Origin: Dryas octopetala
Taxonomy: Eukaryota; Streptophyta; Magnoliopsida; Rosales; Rosaceae
DNA length: 64,000 nucleotides
Reading direction: 5' to 3'
NCBI GenBank assembly: GCA_963921425.1
Contig: OY992837.1
Location: forward strand, 5,925,896 to 5,989,895
Position numbers and translations under genes: made by a program
Shown here: positions 12,518 through 25,429 of the stretch, piece by piece
Layout of the letters: each line of letters opens with the position of its first letter
Numbering within the stretch: position 1 is the first letter of the stretch
Notes under the pieces: model-generated
What the model was told of the DNA's origin: nothing
The model's input: the letters and a program-made list of their open reading frames with translations, nothing else
The model's database searches: none

Positions 12518-15500
12518 AAAAAAAGTCCCCCAACAGCCTCCCTTTTTTATTTTCTCAACTTTTTTATTTTGGATTTTTAAGGTTAAAGTTTTAAGTTTAA
12601 TTTCCCGCCTCAAATTTTCCTTTATTTTCCCGGGAAAATTTGAAGGGGTTGGGAGTAAAGTAATAGGGATGTAATGGGGTTTTTGGTTTTTAGGGTAAAA
12701 GGGGTGATAGTGTAGGAAAGTGACTAAGTCCAAGAGTGTGTGAACTTTTACTTTTTTGTTGCTTTTGGTGCTTTTTGTTTAAGTGGGGCTTGGGCTGGTG
12801 GAGTTTATAATCCACTAATCCAGCAATATGGTAAAATGTGTAGGGAGCTGAAGTGGCTGCAAGAAGAAACATGTAGCCCGCAGCTCTTTTTATATCTTAA
12901 TATTATATAAAACCCTATATCGTGATGTTTCATTCTTGGGTTCTTTTTTGTATTGTCTTTTCGGTGGTTTAATATAATTTTGAAAATATCTATAACACTA
13001 TAATTCTTTAGAATTTACCATATTTCTGAGGCTCAAACAAGCATGAATATCAAAATAACTTCAAATACCTACAATTATTTGTAAATCACGTATTAACTAA
13101 ACTATTTTTACACGCATTGAATTTACAGCTGAGCTCACATAGTCACATACATGTTCTTATTGTCATTGTGAAATTAGTACACAGTGATAGTGTTGTACTC
13201 TCTTTTTAATCTTAGGATTAATTAAAATGTTTTATTTATTTGGGAGGAATTAATGTAGGAGCAATAATTAATTTATGATGACGCTGGCTTGGCCTCGAAG
13301 GTAGTGTTTGACAAGAAGCAATGGCCGCATATGATATGCTCTCCCTCTATCTACAAGATAACCTGGAGGAATGAATGGATCAGATGGATTTGGGCGTGAC
13401 AAATTGGTACAGGCTCGTTCATTTATTGGCTTCTCCCATCCTCATTTCTGAGAGAGGTTCTAAATATATACATGTGAATAGTGAATGCTCTTCTCCAAAG
13501 TTGTAATTTCAAAGCCTAAACCAAGAAAGCTATTAACTTTTTACCCACTTGCTCAGTTGCTCCACCCAAATTTGCAACTTCTAATAATATTTCCCCATCC
13601 ATTAATTTCCATAGTTACTTCTTCTTATAGTTCTTACTACATTAGGATGGCCTTGTCATAAATGATATTAAATGTGTGCCTTCATTCTTCTTGGTTTAAT
13701 CAATAGCATTCATTTTTATACCAATCAAAATTGATATAAAATATGCAAAAATTGTGTAATTTTCTATCAGTAATTGGAAGTCATGACCAGGGGAAAGCCC
13801 CATACCTTAGTGGGGTGAGAAATTCTTCACAATCCATCCTTTTTATTTCTTAAACTCTCTCCCATTATGTAAGGTCAACAATGATTCCATCTAAGAATTA
13901 AGATAAAAATTAGAAGAAAAAAAAAAACAGAAACTTCATAGCATTTTCCTAATGGTATGGTATTTCATTGGCAGTTTGGTACCAACCATTCTCCTCAGTC
14001 CTCATGTTGACAGTGCACATAGACCCTCTATTTTTTTACAATGTAGACAAATGACCAGTTTCTGTGAGAAAAAAGTTACATACAAGATTTTTTATATTTT
14101 ATTTTTATTTGTTTACTTGTGAGTACATGTAGCATCTGCTGCTCCACTGGCTCTGCGTTGTCTACATTTATTCCTCTTTTTGTTACCCATTTTTACCTTC
14201 ACTCTTTAATTTGATGCCAATCCTTATCCTTTGAAAAGCACTGCTTTCAGTAAAGCAACTAAAATAAGCTGCAGCATTGATATTTTCATTGGTTAAAACT
14301 TAAGACATGTCCCAATTGGGTTACCATTTTGGGAGCAAAACATGTTCCAAATGTACCCATTGGTCACAACTCACTACACAACTTGCCTAAGATTTTAAAT
14401 GCCTTCAACTTCAATACTCCTTATTCTTAAGGCTATCAACATTGTTTGTCTACTTGTATTGTTGCATTGTCATTCCAATCAATTTTGTGGTCCTTTGCAT
14501 ATGCATGCGAATATTAAACCAAGAAATAAACTATTTATCAATTGCAACATATTATGTCATGTATTATATATTTTTGTAATAAAAATCAGACGTATCTACA
14601 TGAGTCACATATTTATTAGTGATATAGTAAAAATGATCAATTAAGGTAATACAAATAGAAGTACTCTTAAACCAATATGGGTTTGTCAAAGATGCTCAAA
14701 TTAGAGCTTTTATTTGTTCCCAAACTATGCTCAAGCTCAAACCACCTTTACCTCTAGTGATGCATTTTTTGGCTTCCATGGCTTAGAGAAGGTGAAATAA
14801 TTGGTGATTGAATTGCAAGACAATTAGTAGGGTGGTGCTCGCTAGGTTCTGTTTTAGATAGTAGACTTAGTAGTGGAGCCCAAAAAGAGGACAACCCAGT
14901 CCAGTAAATTAGTAAAGAGAAAAAAGTAAGATGGCATTTATACCTTATCAACCATATTATCAGTTATCACACAACTTTCGGTGAAAAAAAGACACCAATT
15001 GGGACAAAAGTCTTTCAAGTTTAGAACGTCAAATTTTTAAGGATTTATTCTTCAAACGACCTGATATTATTAATTTATTATTCACCATGCTATCCCTTCC
15101 ATATCCTTTTCAACTAGTCATGCAGAGACAGATATATTTAGAATCTTATACAAATGGGATTTTAAGGTTATATAGGGACAGATCCATGATGAATTGATGA
15201 TGATGATGATGATAGAATTTGAATATATACTTGGGAGTTGGGAAATGGGAATCCCATAAAAACTTGCCTTTTCAATTTTCAGGGAAATTATGTCAATGCT
15301 TTGAGGCCAGAGTTGTTATAAGCTAATGGTTTGTGTCTTTGTGATGAGTGATTGCTGTTACTTACTAGTTAAGGCAGATGCTATTCATAGTTTCATACTA
15401 CTGGTTTGTCATTCTATTCTCTAAGTTTAATATTTTATTGTTTTAAAACATTCACATAGCTAACATTAGCCATTGCTTCATGACTAAAAGCCCATTGAAT

Positions 15501-15813
15501 ACTCCACTAGTACTGTATGACGACATTTTCAGAGAATAGGAAGTGATGCTCTTCTACTACCAACCCAATCTGTTCTGCTTTTGCAGGTAGGAAAAGACAA
15601 TGTACATGTCACACAGCATATGGCGGTGTCAACTGTCAAGTTATGTGTGTGAGGATGAGGAGAAAATGCCTTTTTGGCCCTAGCACAGCATGTCTATGGC
15701 ACAATGGCACTCTTGAGTTTTTTATTTGTTTTTTCTCTTGATGAGATGAGATGGAATATGAAAAGATAACTGTGTTCTTGATAGACTAATATATTATATC
15801 ATTATACTATCAA
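12518..15813. other. Intergenic DNA downstream of expansin
   Basis: About the first 400 bases are probably the expansin 3' UTR. The rest is AT-rich. No exon with convincing splice borders or family similarity was found on either strand. Confidence 0.5.
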
Positions 15814-16061
15814 AAATGACCACCCCCTTGTGATAGAGTAGGGATTTTCCGCTCACCTAACTACCCGTTCGTCATAGAGTTTAAGTCCCACTTTAAAAGT
15901 AATACATTAACTAAACAGTTTTTGGTTTTGCTATGTTTTTAGAAAAGGTGATCTTTGAATGATAATCTAAAATATAAATGATTCTTATCACTAATTTTCA
16001 TTGTTGGGTAGTTAGGTGAGTGGATAATTCCTTGCTCTATGATGAGCAGGTGAACATTTCT
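15814..16061. mobile_element. MITE of the CTCACCTAAC family
   Basis: Inverted ends contain a TAGAGTAGGGATTTTCCGCT block and its partner near 16020-16050, and both carry CTCACCTAAC. Related copies lie at 49622-49973 and 49986-50280. The interior is degenerate and non-coding. Confidence 0.6.
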
Positions 16062-16527
16062 GATTATCCTTTTAATTAAGAACATTATTAAGTATAATAA
16101 TATTTATATTATATATAGTTCGTTTAATAGTCTAACAATATAGCATCTTGGTATAGAAACATACATCTTTCTATTTTGATATGGTATAAATTTTTTTTGT
16201 TCAAAATATGATATAATTCACTTAAAAGGAACATCAACTTAGAATATTATTTTCATTCATTCTCTTTTGCTCAATTTTATGACATATGGCCATATGGGCA
16301 ATTGAAGCTGAGTATAAAAAGAAATTGGGACAATAGTTGAGTTATCAAGCCCCAACAAAAAAAGCTTCTTTTGTTAATGACCATTTAAGATGTATGCAGT
16401 TGAAACTGAGTATAAGGCCTTGGGCTGAATTCGCCCACGATGGGTTGATTCTTTTGGGCCGTAGCCCGTGAGAAGCTTGAGGGAGTTTGGCTCCCCGAAG
16501 ACGAATTATATAAAAAACTTGAAAAAG

Positions 16528-16600
16528 CGCCGTCTGTGGGAATCGAACCCACGACCACGTGGTTAAAAGCCACGCGCTCTACCAGCTGAGCTAAGACGGC
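16528..16600 (-). tRNA. tRNA-Lys (TTT anticodon)
   Basis: On the minus strand the 73-base sequence starts GCCGTCTTAGCTCAGCTGG and forms a 7-bp acceptor stem (GCCGTCT/AGACGGC). The D-arm has the A-box TAGCTCAGCTGG. The anticodon stem-loop is CGTGG-CTTTTAA-CCACG with TTT at the centre. The T-arm is GTGGGTTCGATTCCCAC. There is no intron and no encoded CCA, as expected for a nuclear gene. A T-rich stretch follows on the minus strand, consistent with Pol III termination. Confidence 0.95.
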
Positions 16601-16708
16601 TTGTTGTTCAATTAGGCAATAGGATCATAATTAAACTAATAATACAGAGGAATAACTAAAGCCAATTTGGCTATACACATAGTTCTGATGAATATATAGT
16701 TCTCTGGC

Positions 16709-17599
16709 TCATGAATTCAAGGTGAAAGCTAAAGCAATGGAGATCTCTCCAGCATAAGTCTTGTCTTGAAGCACAACCCTATACTTGGCACGTCGAAGTT
16801 CGGCCTTTCCTTTCTGTGTGCCCAATGCTACCACATCCTTCACATAAATCCTTCAAACAACCAAAAAGAATAGAGTTATACTTACATGAATCACATTAAC
16901 CGATCATATATGATATAAAGTAAATAATGAATACATCTTTTATAGAGGTAGAGTATTGATCTGCATAGATGGATCAGACTTAATTCTATGAAATGTACAA
17001 TCAGTAATGATCAGGGTACAAATAGTTTTATTCCGAAGATATGCTATTATCTAGAGGCTGTGTTATTTTGAGTACAAATTAAGTTCTTACGAAAAAAAAA
17101 AAAAAAAAAAGGTGAGAGGGGGGTCTATACTAATATTTCTTACTTGGATTCCCCAACAAATACATCGTGGTCCAAGAGCTTCTGTGTGTCCATGATACGA
17201 AAGCAAAGCATGTATTTGTGATCTTCACCACCAGGATAATCCGCCTTGAATCTGAATTTTTCATTCCAAACTGGTTTTGTTCCTTTTCCTGCATTTTATT
17301 TTCATTTGTGATCCTTATATTCATTAGCATTCAGCCAGACACATACAAAATCGAGGATTTATTTTGGATATTGATGCTGACCTTTAGCGACGCTGCTTGT
17401 ATGCTTTTGATTTCCATATTGGATTACAACGTACGGGTTCATCTTCACTGCAAATTTAATTCAAGTATATATAATATCCATGCAATTACAGAGAGCTTTT
17501 GATTAAACAACAATTAATTAATAATGTACCAAAAAAATCCATGTTCTTGATGCCTTGCGCTTCAACCAATGTGACCTCCAGTATACCACCTGATGCCAT
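16709..17599 (-). CDS. Small C2-domain protein (elicitor-responsive / 16-kDa phloem protein type), 140 aa
   Basis: Four exons on the minus strand (17599-17530, 17447-17382, 17288-17144, 16850-16709) have GT/AG borders and close on TGA after exactly 141 codons. The product is a single C2 beta-sandwich: MASGGILEVTLVEAQGIKN, then NPYVVIQYG, then KPVWNEKFRF, then the IMDTQKLLDHDVFVGE loop, and a final AGEISIALAFT strand. Proteins of this type bind membrane phospholipid, often with calcium. Here the first calcium loop reads KMNPY where Asp is usual, so binding may be weakened. The start codon is the first ATG and lies right after a CT-rich leader. No organelle signal is seen. The name within the small-C2 group is uncertain; the domain call is firm. 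Confidence 0.88.
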
Positions 17600-18412
17600 C
17601 TCTCTCTAGCTCTGTTTGTGTCTCTCTCAGATGAGCAAATTAAAAACTTGAGGGATTAACTTCAGATTTTAAGTGGTTGTAATTGATGCTTTTAGCTGTG
17701 GAGAATGGAATTAAGGCTTGGTCGTGTCATGCAAATTGGTGGTATATAATATCTAATTAAGTACATAACCACTTCGGAAACTTCTGAGGCTACATTATAT
17801 TTTATTTTATGTACATGTTGGTCTTTTTCCTTTTCTTTTTCGGCTGCGTTATCTATCTTGCTACGTCAGAAACTTCTATGGAACAATTTTGGTTTTGTTT
17901 AATGTTGTCAACCATAGGAGTTACGTTTTATAGCTAGCTAGCTAGCATGTATTATATTTATATACATTCATTCACATATGCTACTTGCGTGAGTGTGCAC
18001 GCACACACAAAGCAACTTCTCCGGCCTTGAATATGCCATCATCTATCTGTCGGATGCCTTGTATCCCAAGTTTTTTCCAAGCTTTGAAATTTGAGTTGGT
18101 AATCCCACCTAACTATGTAAGATAATATTGATTTGGTCCATTTGGAGCATCCAATTGCTCAGAGTACTCTGTATGTTTGAACTCATTATGTACACCAAAT
18201 GGAAAATAAATATGTTTTCCAAACACGTTTTCCAAATTGCAATTGGTTTAATTTTAAATTAGTTCAGTTAGCACTAAGAAGAAATGATAGAGTAAAATCT
18301 CAATAGTTTAATGAAGTTGACAAAAAATTGTACCTTCCATCTAGAACCTTGTGTCTTAAGTCTTATGAATGGAAAAGGGAGCCTTGATTCAATTGGGAAT
18401 GTCTTCCAGATA
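17600..18412. other. Upstream region of the C2 gene and intergenic DNA
   Basis: This holds the leader and presumed promoter of the minus-strand C2 gene, including a short CT-rich leader and a TAGCTAGCTAGC palindromic patch near 17932. No other gene is seen. Confidence 0.4.
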
Positions 18413-18818
18413 GAACAATACTTGGGTCACCCCTTGAGGGTATCTCAAGGTTACCCCACCCCCTCAAATTTTGATTTCGACAATACTGGCATATGATTGA
18501 AACCGTTCATTTTTTAGATCACCAATTATAGATCTTCTCTACAAAAAATTAACTAAATCGAAAATCGTTTGATTATATAACTGTTGTCGATTAAATAAAA
18601 AAAATCAACGGTTAGGTAAAAAAATCACTCTTTAATTGAAAACTATATATTTTTTCTATTTAATTAACAACATTTATATAATCAAATGATTTCCAATTGA
18701 TTTGATTTTTTGTAAAAATGATCTTTAATATGTTATCTAAAAAGTGAACGGTTTTGATCATACACTGACATTGCCAAAATTAAAATTTGAAGGGGTGGGG
18801 TGACCAAAGTATTGTTCA
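18413..18818. mobile_element. Foldback MITE, about 400 bp
   Basis: The ends are inverted copies: ACAATACTTGGGTCACCCC on the left and its partner ending GACCAAAGTATTGT on the right. The interior halves, with AAATCGAAAATCGTTTGATT and its counterpart, also pair. The left arm carries a small extra insertion (around 18437-18455) with its own TTGAGGGTATCTCAA palindrome. Confidence 0.7.
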
Positions 18819-19289
18819 TAAATGTATACTTCAAGGAATAGTAAAACCAAACCAGACCAGTCTCGATCGGGGTTAGAGTCGTCAGACTTGAGTTGTGTCA
18901 AGTTTTCAAGAAAAATAATTACCATATTTCCATTTAAAAAGTGATTAAAAAAAAATTATCAAACATCAGTATTGCTATGAGATGGACTTTACATACATTC
19001 ATTCATGGTAACCAAAATACTCAATGAGCTCAATCACACTTCACATAACCCTGGTTGCATTTCAACATTGTTTTCTTTTCCAGTAGCCAGAACAAAACTA
19101 GGCACCTTCAGCCATTCTGTGAGTAACCTGAAAACACTTGGAAGGTGTAGTAGGCTCAAATACATTATACACAATTCCTGCATACTACTTGAACAATCTT
19201 GGATATGTACAAATTTGAACTCTCTGGACTTTACATCACCTTCCCAAAACCTTTAATTCAAGTTATAATGGCGGCATGAAAAATTTCTC

Positions 19290-21560
19290 TTACGCAAAAA
19301 GTGGGGATGCAGAAGGCCTGGGATAAGAAACAGTCACTTTGGAAGCATCCTCAATGCTGCTTTTGCAGGACTTGGGTGCACCATTAGAATGGCCATGGCT
19401 AGATACATGGTGCTCTTTCTGAGTACCTTTGGCAACGTCCTTCGTTTCCTGAAGGTGCTCCAATGTTTTTACCACTTCATTCATGTCCGGTCTGTACCTA
19501 GGATCTACAGAAAGACATTGAAGTGCAAGGTTGGCAGCCCTTTGGGCCCGGTTGAGTGAGTATTGGCCTTCAAGTCGAGGATCAATAACACGAAAAACTC
19601 GGCGTTTGTTGGTCAGGTATGGCTTTGCCCACTCCACCAGGTTGTGTTCTCCAGACGGCCTGTTCCTATCTATAGCTCGTCGTCCAGATAGCATTTCTAG
19701 AAGAACAACTCCAAAACTGTAGATGTCGCTCTTGGCAGTAAGATGACCTTCCAAGAAGAAAAGATGCAATTCATTATAAACACTAACAGCACTCTTGTTC
19801 TATAACTACCAAACTTTGCTAGTTGTAGTACCTGTGGCTAAATACTCGGGAGCAGCATATCCGTGGGTTCCAATGACCCTAGTAGAGACATGGCTCTTGT
19901 CACCAGTTGGTCCATCCCTCGCCAACCCAAAATCAGACAGCTTAGCATTGTAGTTCTGAAATTAAAACAAGGAGGCATTAGGGTGGCAAATAAGATAAGA
20001 TTGAACAAACCCTGAAACTTGGCATATTCAACCATACTGAATCTAATTAAAATGCTATCAAGTTACACACCGAGTCAAGCAAAATATTCGAAGACTTGAA
20101 GTCACGATGTATGACTTGTGTTTCAGCATTGTGGAGAAAGGCAAGTCCCTTTGCAGCATCAAGGGCAATTTTCATTCGGAGGCTCCAAGAAAGTGGCTGA
20201 AAGTGAGAACTTCCTGTCGCAACAATAATTAATGCTTCAATACAAAGATATCATATACAACTTGCAGTATGCTTCTCTAAGGGGAAGAAAGGGGGGTAGA
20301 GAAAGGTTCAAAATGAATGCCACTATAGAGGATGTAAGGAACTCACTCCTGAATAGATGATTTTCCATGCTGCCCTTGGGCATGAACTCATAAACCAAGA
20401 GCCGATGCTCATCCTCTAAGCAATAACCAATCAATTTCACAAGATTGGGATGATGCAGCTGCCCAAGATAGTTGATTTCTGTCTGTATGACCAAAATGTA
20501 GTATTAATTACTCTTCTATGGAGAAATGCTCCAAAGCCATGCCCATTGGCAATTTATAATCTTGCCAAGAATTGCAAGTCATAGAGGAGTCACATTTAGG
20601 CATTAATGCAAGTTTTCCTAATCTCAAAAGCAATAAACTACAATGCCATGAAGTTATAAACATACAATGCACACATGAAAATATATCAGACCATCAAAAC
20701 TCATAAATTGAAAGAGTGGTAATTGTACTTACCAACCATTCCTTGTGACCCTGGAACCCATCTTGGTTGAGTCTCTTCACGGCAATCACCATGCCAGTCC
20801 CAACCTTGGTAGCTATATGTGTATTTTCGTCGATCCAACCTTTGAAAACAGAACCAAAACCACCATCTCCTAGTACACTGTCAGGGCGGAAGTTTCTTGT
20901 GGCACTTTTGAGTTCACTGAAGCTGATAGTCTTCAAGTTGGAGGCTTGTAAGATCTCACCCTCACTCCGAGGAGTCGTAGGCATGGAAGCTGATGAGGTC
21001 TTGCTACTTGAACCACTCATGCCATACCCATCTCTGCTCTCACTTTTAGAATTGAATCCTACAAGAGAGCCAATGGGAGATATTATATTACTTCAATTTA
21101 ACCAGAATAACCTCGATCATTCATAACCTGAATAATTTTCCAAACCAGAACCTTTAATAATTATGGTGCTACCAATTTAGTAGTTCCCTTAAAGGCAACC
21201 AATATATAACATTGAGGAAAATGATCTTAAGCATTATCAAAGAGGTCAAGTTAGAGCCCTCAGAGATTTAGAGCAAAAAAAAGTGAAATTTACTTATGCG
21301 TCTCTAAAAGATAGTGAATTTGCAAAGTCCTAGCAAACAAAATCTATAACATGAACCAAAAGCCTATAGAATTAACTCTCAATTAACAATCAATCTGGTC
21401 AAACAGAAAGAAGAAACTCAGGAAAGTAGAATTTAACATTTTCTGAGTAAAGTAAAACTCAACAAACTATTAAAACAGAGCATTTTGTCCAAAAAAGAAT
21501 AACAATACCTGTATGAGAAGGACTTTCAGCCTTGATTTTGTTGCTCCAGCAAACCCCCAT
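19290..21560 (-). CDS. Receptor-like cytoplasmic kinase, RLCK-VII / PBL (APK1-like), 412 aa, 6 exons
   Basis: Serine/threonine kinase that relays signals from plasma-membrane receptor kinases. Exons 21560-21509, 21058-20733, 20482-20347, 20213-20071, 19955-19832 and 19747-19290 splice with GT/AG borders and close in frame (413 codons). The N-terminus MGVCWSN offers Gly2 for myristoylation and Cys4 for palmitoylation, which predicts membrane anchoring. Kinase landmarks are the glycine loop [11 protein letters not shown] near residue 78, the AVK lysine near 110, HRD near 205 ([10 protein letters not shown]), DFG near 226 and APE near 253. All catalytic residues are present and the enzyme is RD-type. 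The C-terminal tail is Ser/Lys-rich. Most family members read VIYRDFK here. Which PBL number it is cannot be settled by eye. Confidence 0.95.
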
Positions 21561-21930
21561 CCAGACAAAATTTTCCCAAATCTCTCACCAAGGCTTTCAA
21601 ATTAAACAGGAGCTTAAAATAAAAGAATCCCACAAACAAACAACAACAAAAATCTTGAAATGCAGAGATGCCAGAGAACCTCAACAAAACCTAATCAAGG
21701 CCCGCGAGAAACAACAAAGATCTTGTGCCAGAGTGAGATTTTGTTTTCTGGGTAGTGGGTAAAATCTGCCATCAAGCTTTTTAACACTCTCCCCACAAAA
21801 TATATATATATATATATATATGCATATACAGTGATATATTGAACCCAAGTGCAATTGAGACACGAAAAAGATCACACTTTTTTCTTTTACAGAGATCCTA
21901 AGTCCTAACTATAGTTAATAGTACAGATGA

Positions 21931-22164
21931 TTAGTCACTAGCTTGCACTTGGGTTCCTTTTTCTTCTTTTGGTTTGGTTTTGGATGAGACGCTAGTGCAA
22001 AAAAGTGAGTGAGAAAAAAAAGGGTCCTTTGCGCTTTTGGCTTTGGAGCTTCTTTTCTTGGTTGCCTTTTTAGACCTTCGGGAAGCACAGGCCACAGAGG
22101 TATACACGGTTGACTCGCTTTTCAGCTTCTTGTCTTTAGCTCCAACTAACACTTTGATTGGCAT
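21931..22164 (-). CDS. Unrecognised small basic ORF, 77 aa
   Basis: A minus-strand frame starting MPIKVLVGAKDKK. It is rich in Lys and Ser (a SRRSKKATKKRSSKAKSAK stretch) and ends QVQASD. It lies about 370 bases upstream of the kinase start on the same strand. I recognise no family. It could be a small gene, an upstream ORF of a long kinase leader, or chance; the low-complexity lysine content could arise by chance in A-rich DNA. Confidence 0.25.
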   Translation of the reverse strand: MPIKVLVGAKDKKLKSESTVYTSVACASRRSKKATKKRSSKAKSAKDPFFSHSLFCTSVSSKTKPKEEKGTQVQASD

Positions 22165-23600
22165 TAAAAAATTTGCAAAATCATTTATGTTAAAAGTTTA
22201 CTAAATCCATGGATTGGCTTCATAAATTGCAACGTTAATTGTGATTGGGATTTAGAGGTTGATCGGTGGTTGTGATGGAGGAGAGTTCATGATGCTAATT
22301 CTGTGGCTGCATGTAGAGTTAAATTCCCTACGCAGATGCATGAATATATTTGGTACATGTCGCCTGTCGGTGTGTTTTTATAGTGTTAGATTCTCATTCA
22401 TTATTTATCAATTCATGGCCATCCGGCCCATGTCTTGTTTTTGTTTTGGCATTTACACAATGATTAGTCTAATTTAGATTGGTTTTCGATTATTTATTTA
22501 TTTATTTGATTAAATTCTAGTTTATTATTTTAGGGGTAAATTGTAATTTCTGACCATTCCTCGTTTGCAGAAAGAAAATGTGTAATCAATTATTAATTAT
22601 CCTATATATTATGTTTTTGCTTTTCTAATTTCTAGAAAGAAAATGTGTGAATTGCGAAGAGCCTCATTAATGAGTGATTTGTCGGGTTTTTCCACATTTA
22701 TAATGTATCTTTTTATGAATTATTTATAACATGGGCTAATATGCTCTATTTTTTGAAAGCTATTATGCTTTACATTTTAATTATATGTTTGTTGGGCTAT
22801 TTATATATGATTTTATTTTTGGGAAAATTGATTTTGGAAAATTTGGAGTTTTGCAATGAATCTTCAAGAAAGCATGTAAGGTATTTAATAATTATCATAC
22901 AAAAACAATTTTTTTTTATAATGTTAGAGCACTTAACCCTTTTATATAGAAAAAGTCCATTACAACATGGATTATGCAATAATAATAATAATAATAATAA
23001 TATATCCTCACGAAAAAAAGGTTGGGTTTTTTTCTTAATAAGGGAATTAGCATCTTAATTTTGGAGGTGCCAATTAACATAGAGAGTCTTTCAATATGTG
23101 GGTCAATTATATATAGCACTTTGTAATGACCAGTTATTTATTAACTTTCGAAAAGTCTTTTTAATCATTTTTATTTTACATCATTTCACTATAAAATTCA
23201 AGACAATTTGCTACAATCAAAATGATGGGAAGTAGACAAATTAGACAATAGACCTAAAACACATATACTTTATTAATTGGGACATAATAGTTTGCCAACA
23301 TGATTTTGTCAATTGACATAGCATGAAGGAGAGTACATGCTCTGCCGGTTCATGAATGCTCGTGAGAATTTAGTTCCCATTACTTTTAAACATTAGAACC
23401 ATAGTTTCTTAAAAAAAAAAAAAAAAACATTAGAACCATATAACTTTTCAAAAGAAAAAACTTTAGAATTATCTTAACAATGAAAAACATCAGCAGTTGT
23501 TGGGTACCCCAATTAGAAAGGCAGTGAAATTGTCTGCACTTAAGTTCAATCCCCCTAACTCAAAAAAAAAAAAAAAAAGGAACATCAAATTTATTTCTTA
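22165..23600. other. Intergenic DNA
   Basis: AT-rich DNA with an (AAT)n microsatellite near 22978-23001 and several A-tracts. No gene found. Confidence 0.5.
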
Positions 23601-23677
23601 GGGTCCGTTTGGATTCTTTGATTTGAAGAACCTAAATCCAAATCCTCCCAATGAAATTCCTCCATCCAAACATGCCC
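23601..23677. mobile_element. Short Harbinger-type MITE with TTA target duplication
   Basis: A 77-bp element starts GGGTCCGTTTGGAT and ends ATCCAAACATGCCC, flanked by TTA on both sides (23598-23600 and 23678-23680). Such ends and a 3-bp TTA/TAA duplication are typical of PIF/Harbinger (Tourist-like) MITEs. Confidence 0.7.
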
Positions 23678-24377
23678 TTAGTTCTCACCCAAGTAATAGA
23701 AGCCAATCATTGCCTTTTTTTTTTTTTTTTTTTTCATACAATAATAAGGTCCCCACGTTAGGATTGTAGCTAGTAGATATTCCAGGCCTCAAATTTTAAA
23801 TGGTATCAATGTCTGGACACGTGGAGAAAATTCGTGATAGGTGCCATGCCTAATGTCACCAAACCACTCTCACATTGGATAAGATTTATACAAATATACA
23901 ACATCACCTAACGTGCAGCCTGGGACACTAGTACTCGACCGTCGAAATTTATGTCGAAGGTTTGGGCCTGAAAAGTTAGCCCATTAGGTTTTTAACTATT
24001 CCAAACTACCAAGGTGGGTTCCGTAAAAGTTCAAGTGACATTTTTTGGGCCCATTTATCTTGGGCTCTCATTGATATTTAGACCCAAAACCAAGTTGAAA
24101 CTGTGCATTTATGATTAGTTAATATTTCATATTGGAGAAATGCTGGCTACTCTCTTCGGTCTACATTTTCTTTTGATTTTCTCTCCTATAAGTCTCATTT
24201 TGTAGTGTAGTATTAAGATCAAGATCATTCATTTTTTAGATAATTTTTAAAAAATTATCTCTACAAAATATCAATTAAATCAGAAATCGTTTAATTATAT
24301 AATATTATTAAATAAATATATGATTTTAGTAAAAATTAGACTTATCATTTGTTTATTTGATAACAGTTACACACTAA

Positions 24378-25308
24378 TGGTGCGTTTGGATGAAGTAGTT
24401 TGAAACTATTAAGGAATTCACAAATAACGGAATTAAAAATGACGTGATTTAAAATTCTAGAAATTTTAAATTCTCTTGTTTGGATAAATGTAATCATAAT
24501 AGAATTTAAATACGAAATTTATATTAGTTTTATAAAAGAGTAATGGTGATGGTGATAGTGGCAACAATAAAAATGATGCTTGTGGTGAGTTGACGATGGT
24601 AGTAGGGGTGATGGCCCACGGGCGGTGGGAGAAATGGTGGTGGCAAAAATTGGGGTATTGGAGGTGGCGGCGACAACATTGGCGGTGGTGATGATGGTGG
24701 TGGTGATGGCACTGGTGATGGAGGCGGCGGCGGCGGTGTCAGTGGTGGTGGCGATGTCAGTGGTGGTGACGGTGGCGGCGACGGTGATGGCAGTAGTGGC
24801 TGCTGTGGTGGTGGCGGCGGAGATGATGGTGGCAGAGGGCGATGGTAGTGATGGTGGCGGGTTCGGTGGTGGTGGTGACGGTGGCGACGATGGCGGTCGT
24901 AGTGGTGGCAGAAGTGGTGGTGGCGACGGTGGAGGTGGTGTCGGTGGTTGTGGTGGTGATGGTGGCGGCGGAGGTGGCGGTGGCGGTGGCGGTGGCAGTG
25001 GTGGTGACGATGGTGGTAGTGGTAGCGGCGGCATGGTGGTAGTGGTGGCGGTATTGTAATTAATTGGCAAGGTGATAGGTGGACACGACTTTTTTTTTTA
25101 TATAAAAATTGAAATTTTGAAAATGACACCAATTTAGGTGGAATTTAAATTTGGAATTTACAGCCTTCAAATTTCAAATTTTTTTCCACATAGAATTTAC
25201 AAAATTCTATATTTATAGACCCAAACAAGGAAATTAGAGCATGTAATTTTTTAAATGCTAAATTTTATTTAAATTTCAAGTTTTTTTTTTTTCCATCCAA
25301 ACACACCA
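24378..25308. mobile_element. Harbinger-type MITE carrying a GGT/GGC triplet expansion
   Basis: The terminal inverted repeats TGGTGCGTTTGGATG and CATCCAAACACACCA (one mismatch) are bracketed by TAA (24375-24377 and 25309-25311). Inside, AT-rich arms flank about 510 bases of GGTGGC-type repeat. The element sits in the remains of another AT-rich repeat (about 24.15-24.37 and 25.31-25.43 kb). Confidence 0.75.
24545..25056. repeat. Imperfect (GGT/GGC)n tract of about 510 bp
   Basis: Almost every triplet is GGT, GGC, GAT or GTG related. This makes long open frames on both strands (Pro/Ser/His-rich on minus, Val/Gly-rich on plus) that have no protein support. Composition is strongly GC/GT-skewed against about 30% GC on either side. 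Confidence 0.9.
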
Positions 25309-25429
25309 TAAACGATTTTTTATTTGATTGATTTCAAAAAATTAATCTGGTGCGCGAAAATTAATCCACGGTACATTTGATAAAAAAAAATAAATAGTAG
25401 CTACTTTTTGACAATGAGTATGGGAAAAT

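Noticed and set aside
24519..25132. Long Pro/Ser/His-rich or Val/Gly-rich reading frames on both strands
   Set aside because: They are translations of a GGT/GGC triplet tract inside a MITE; frames are open on both strands because of composition, not coding.
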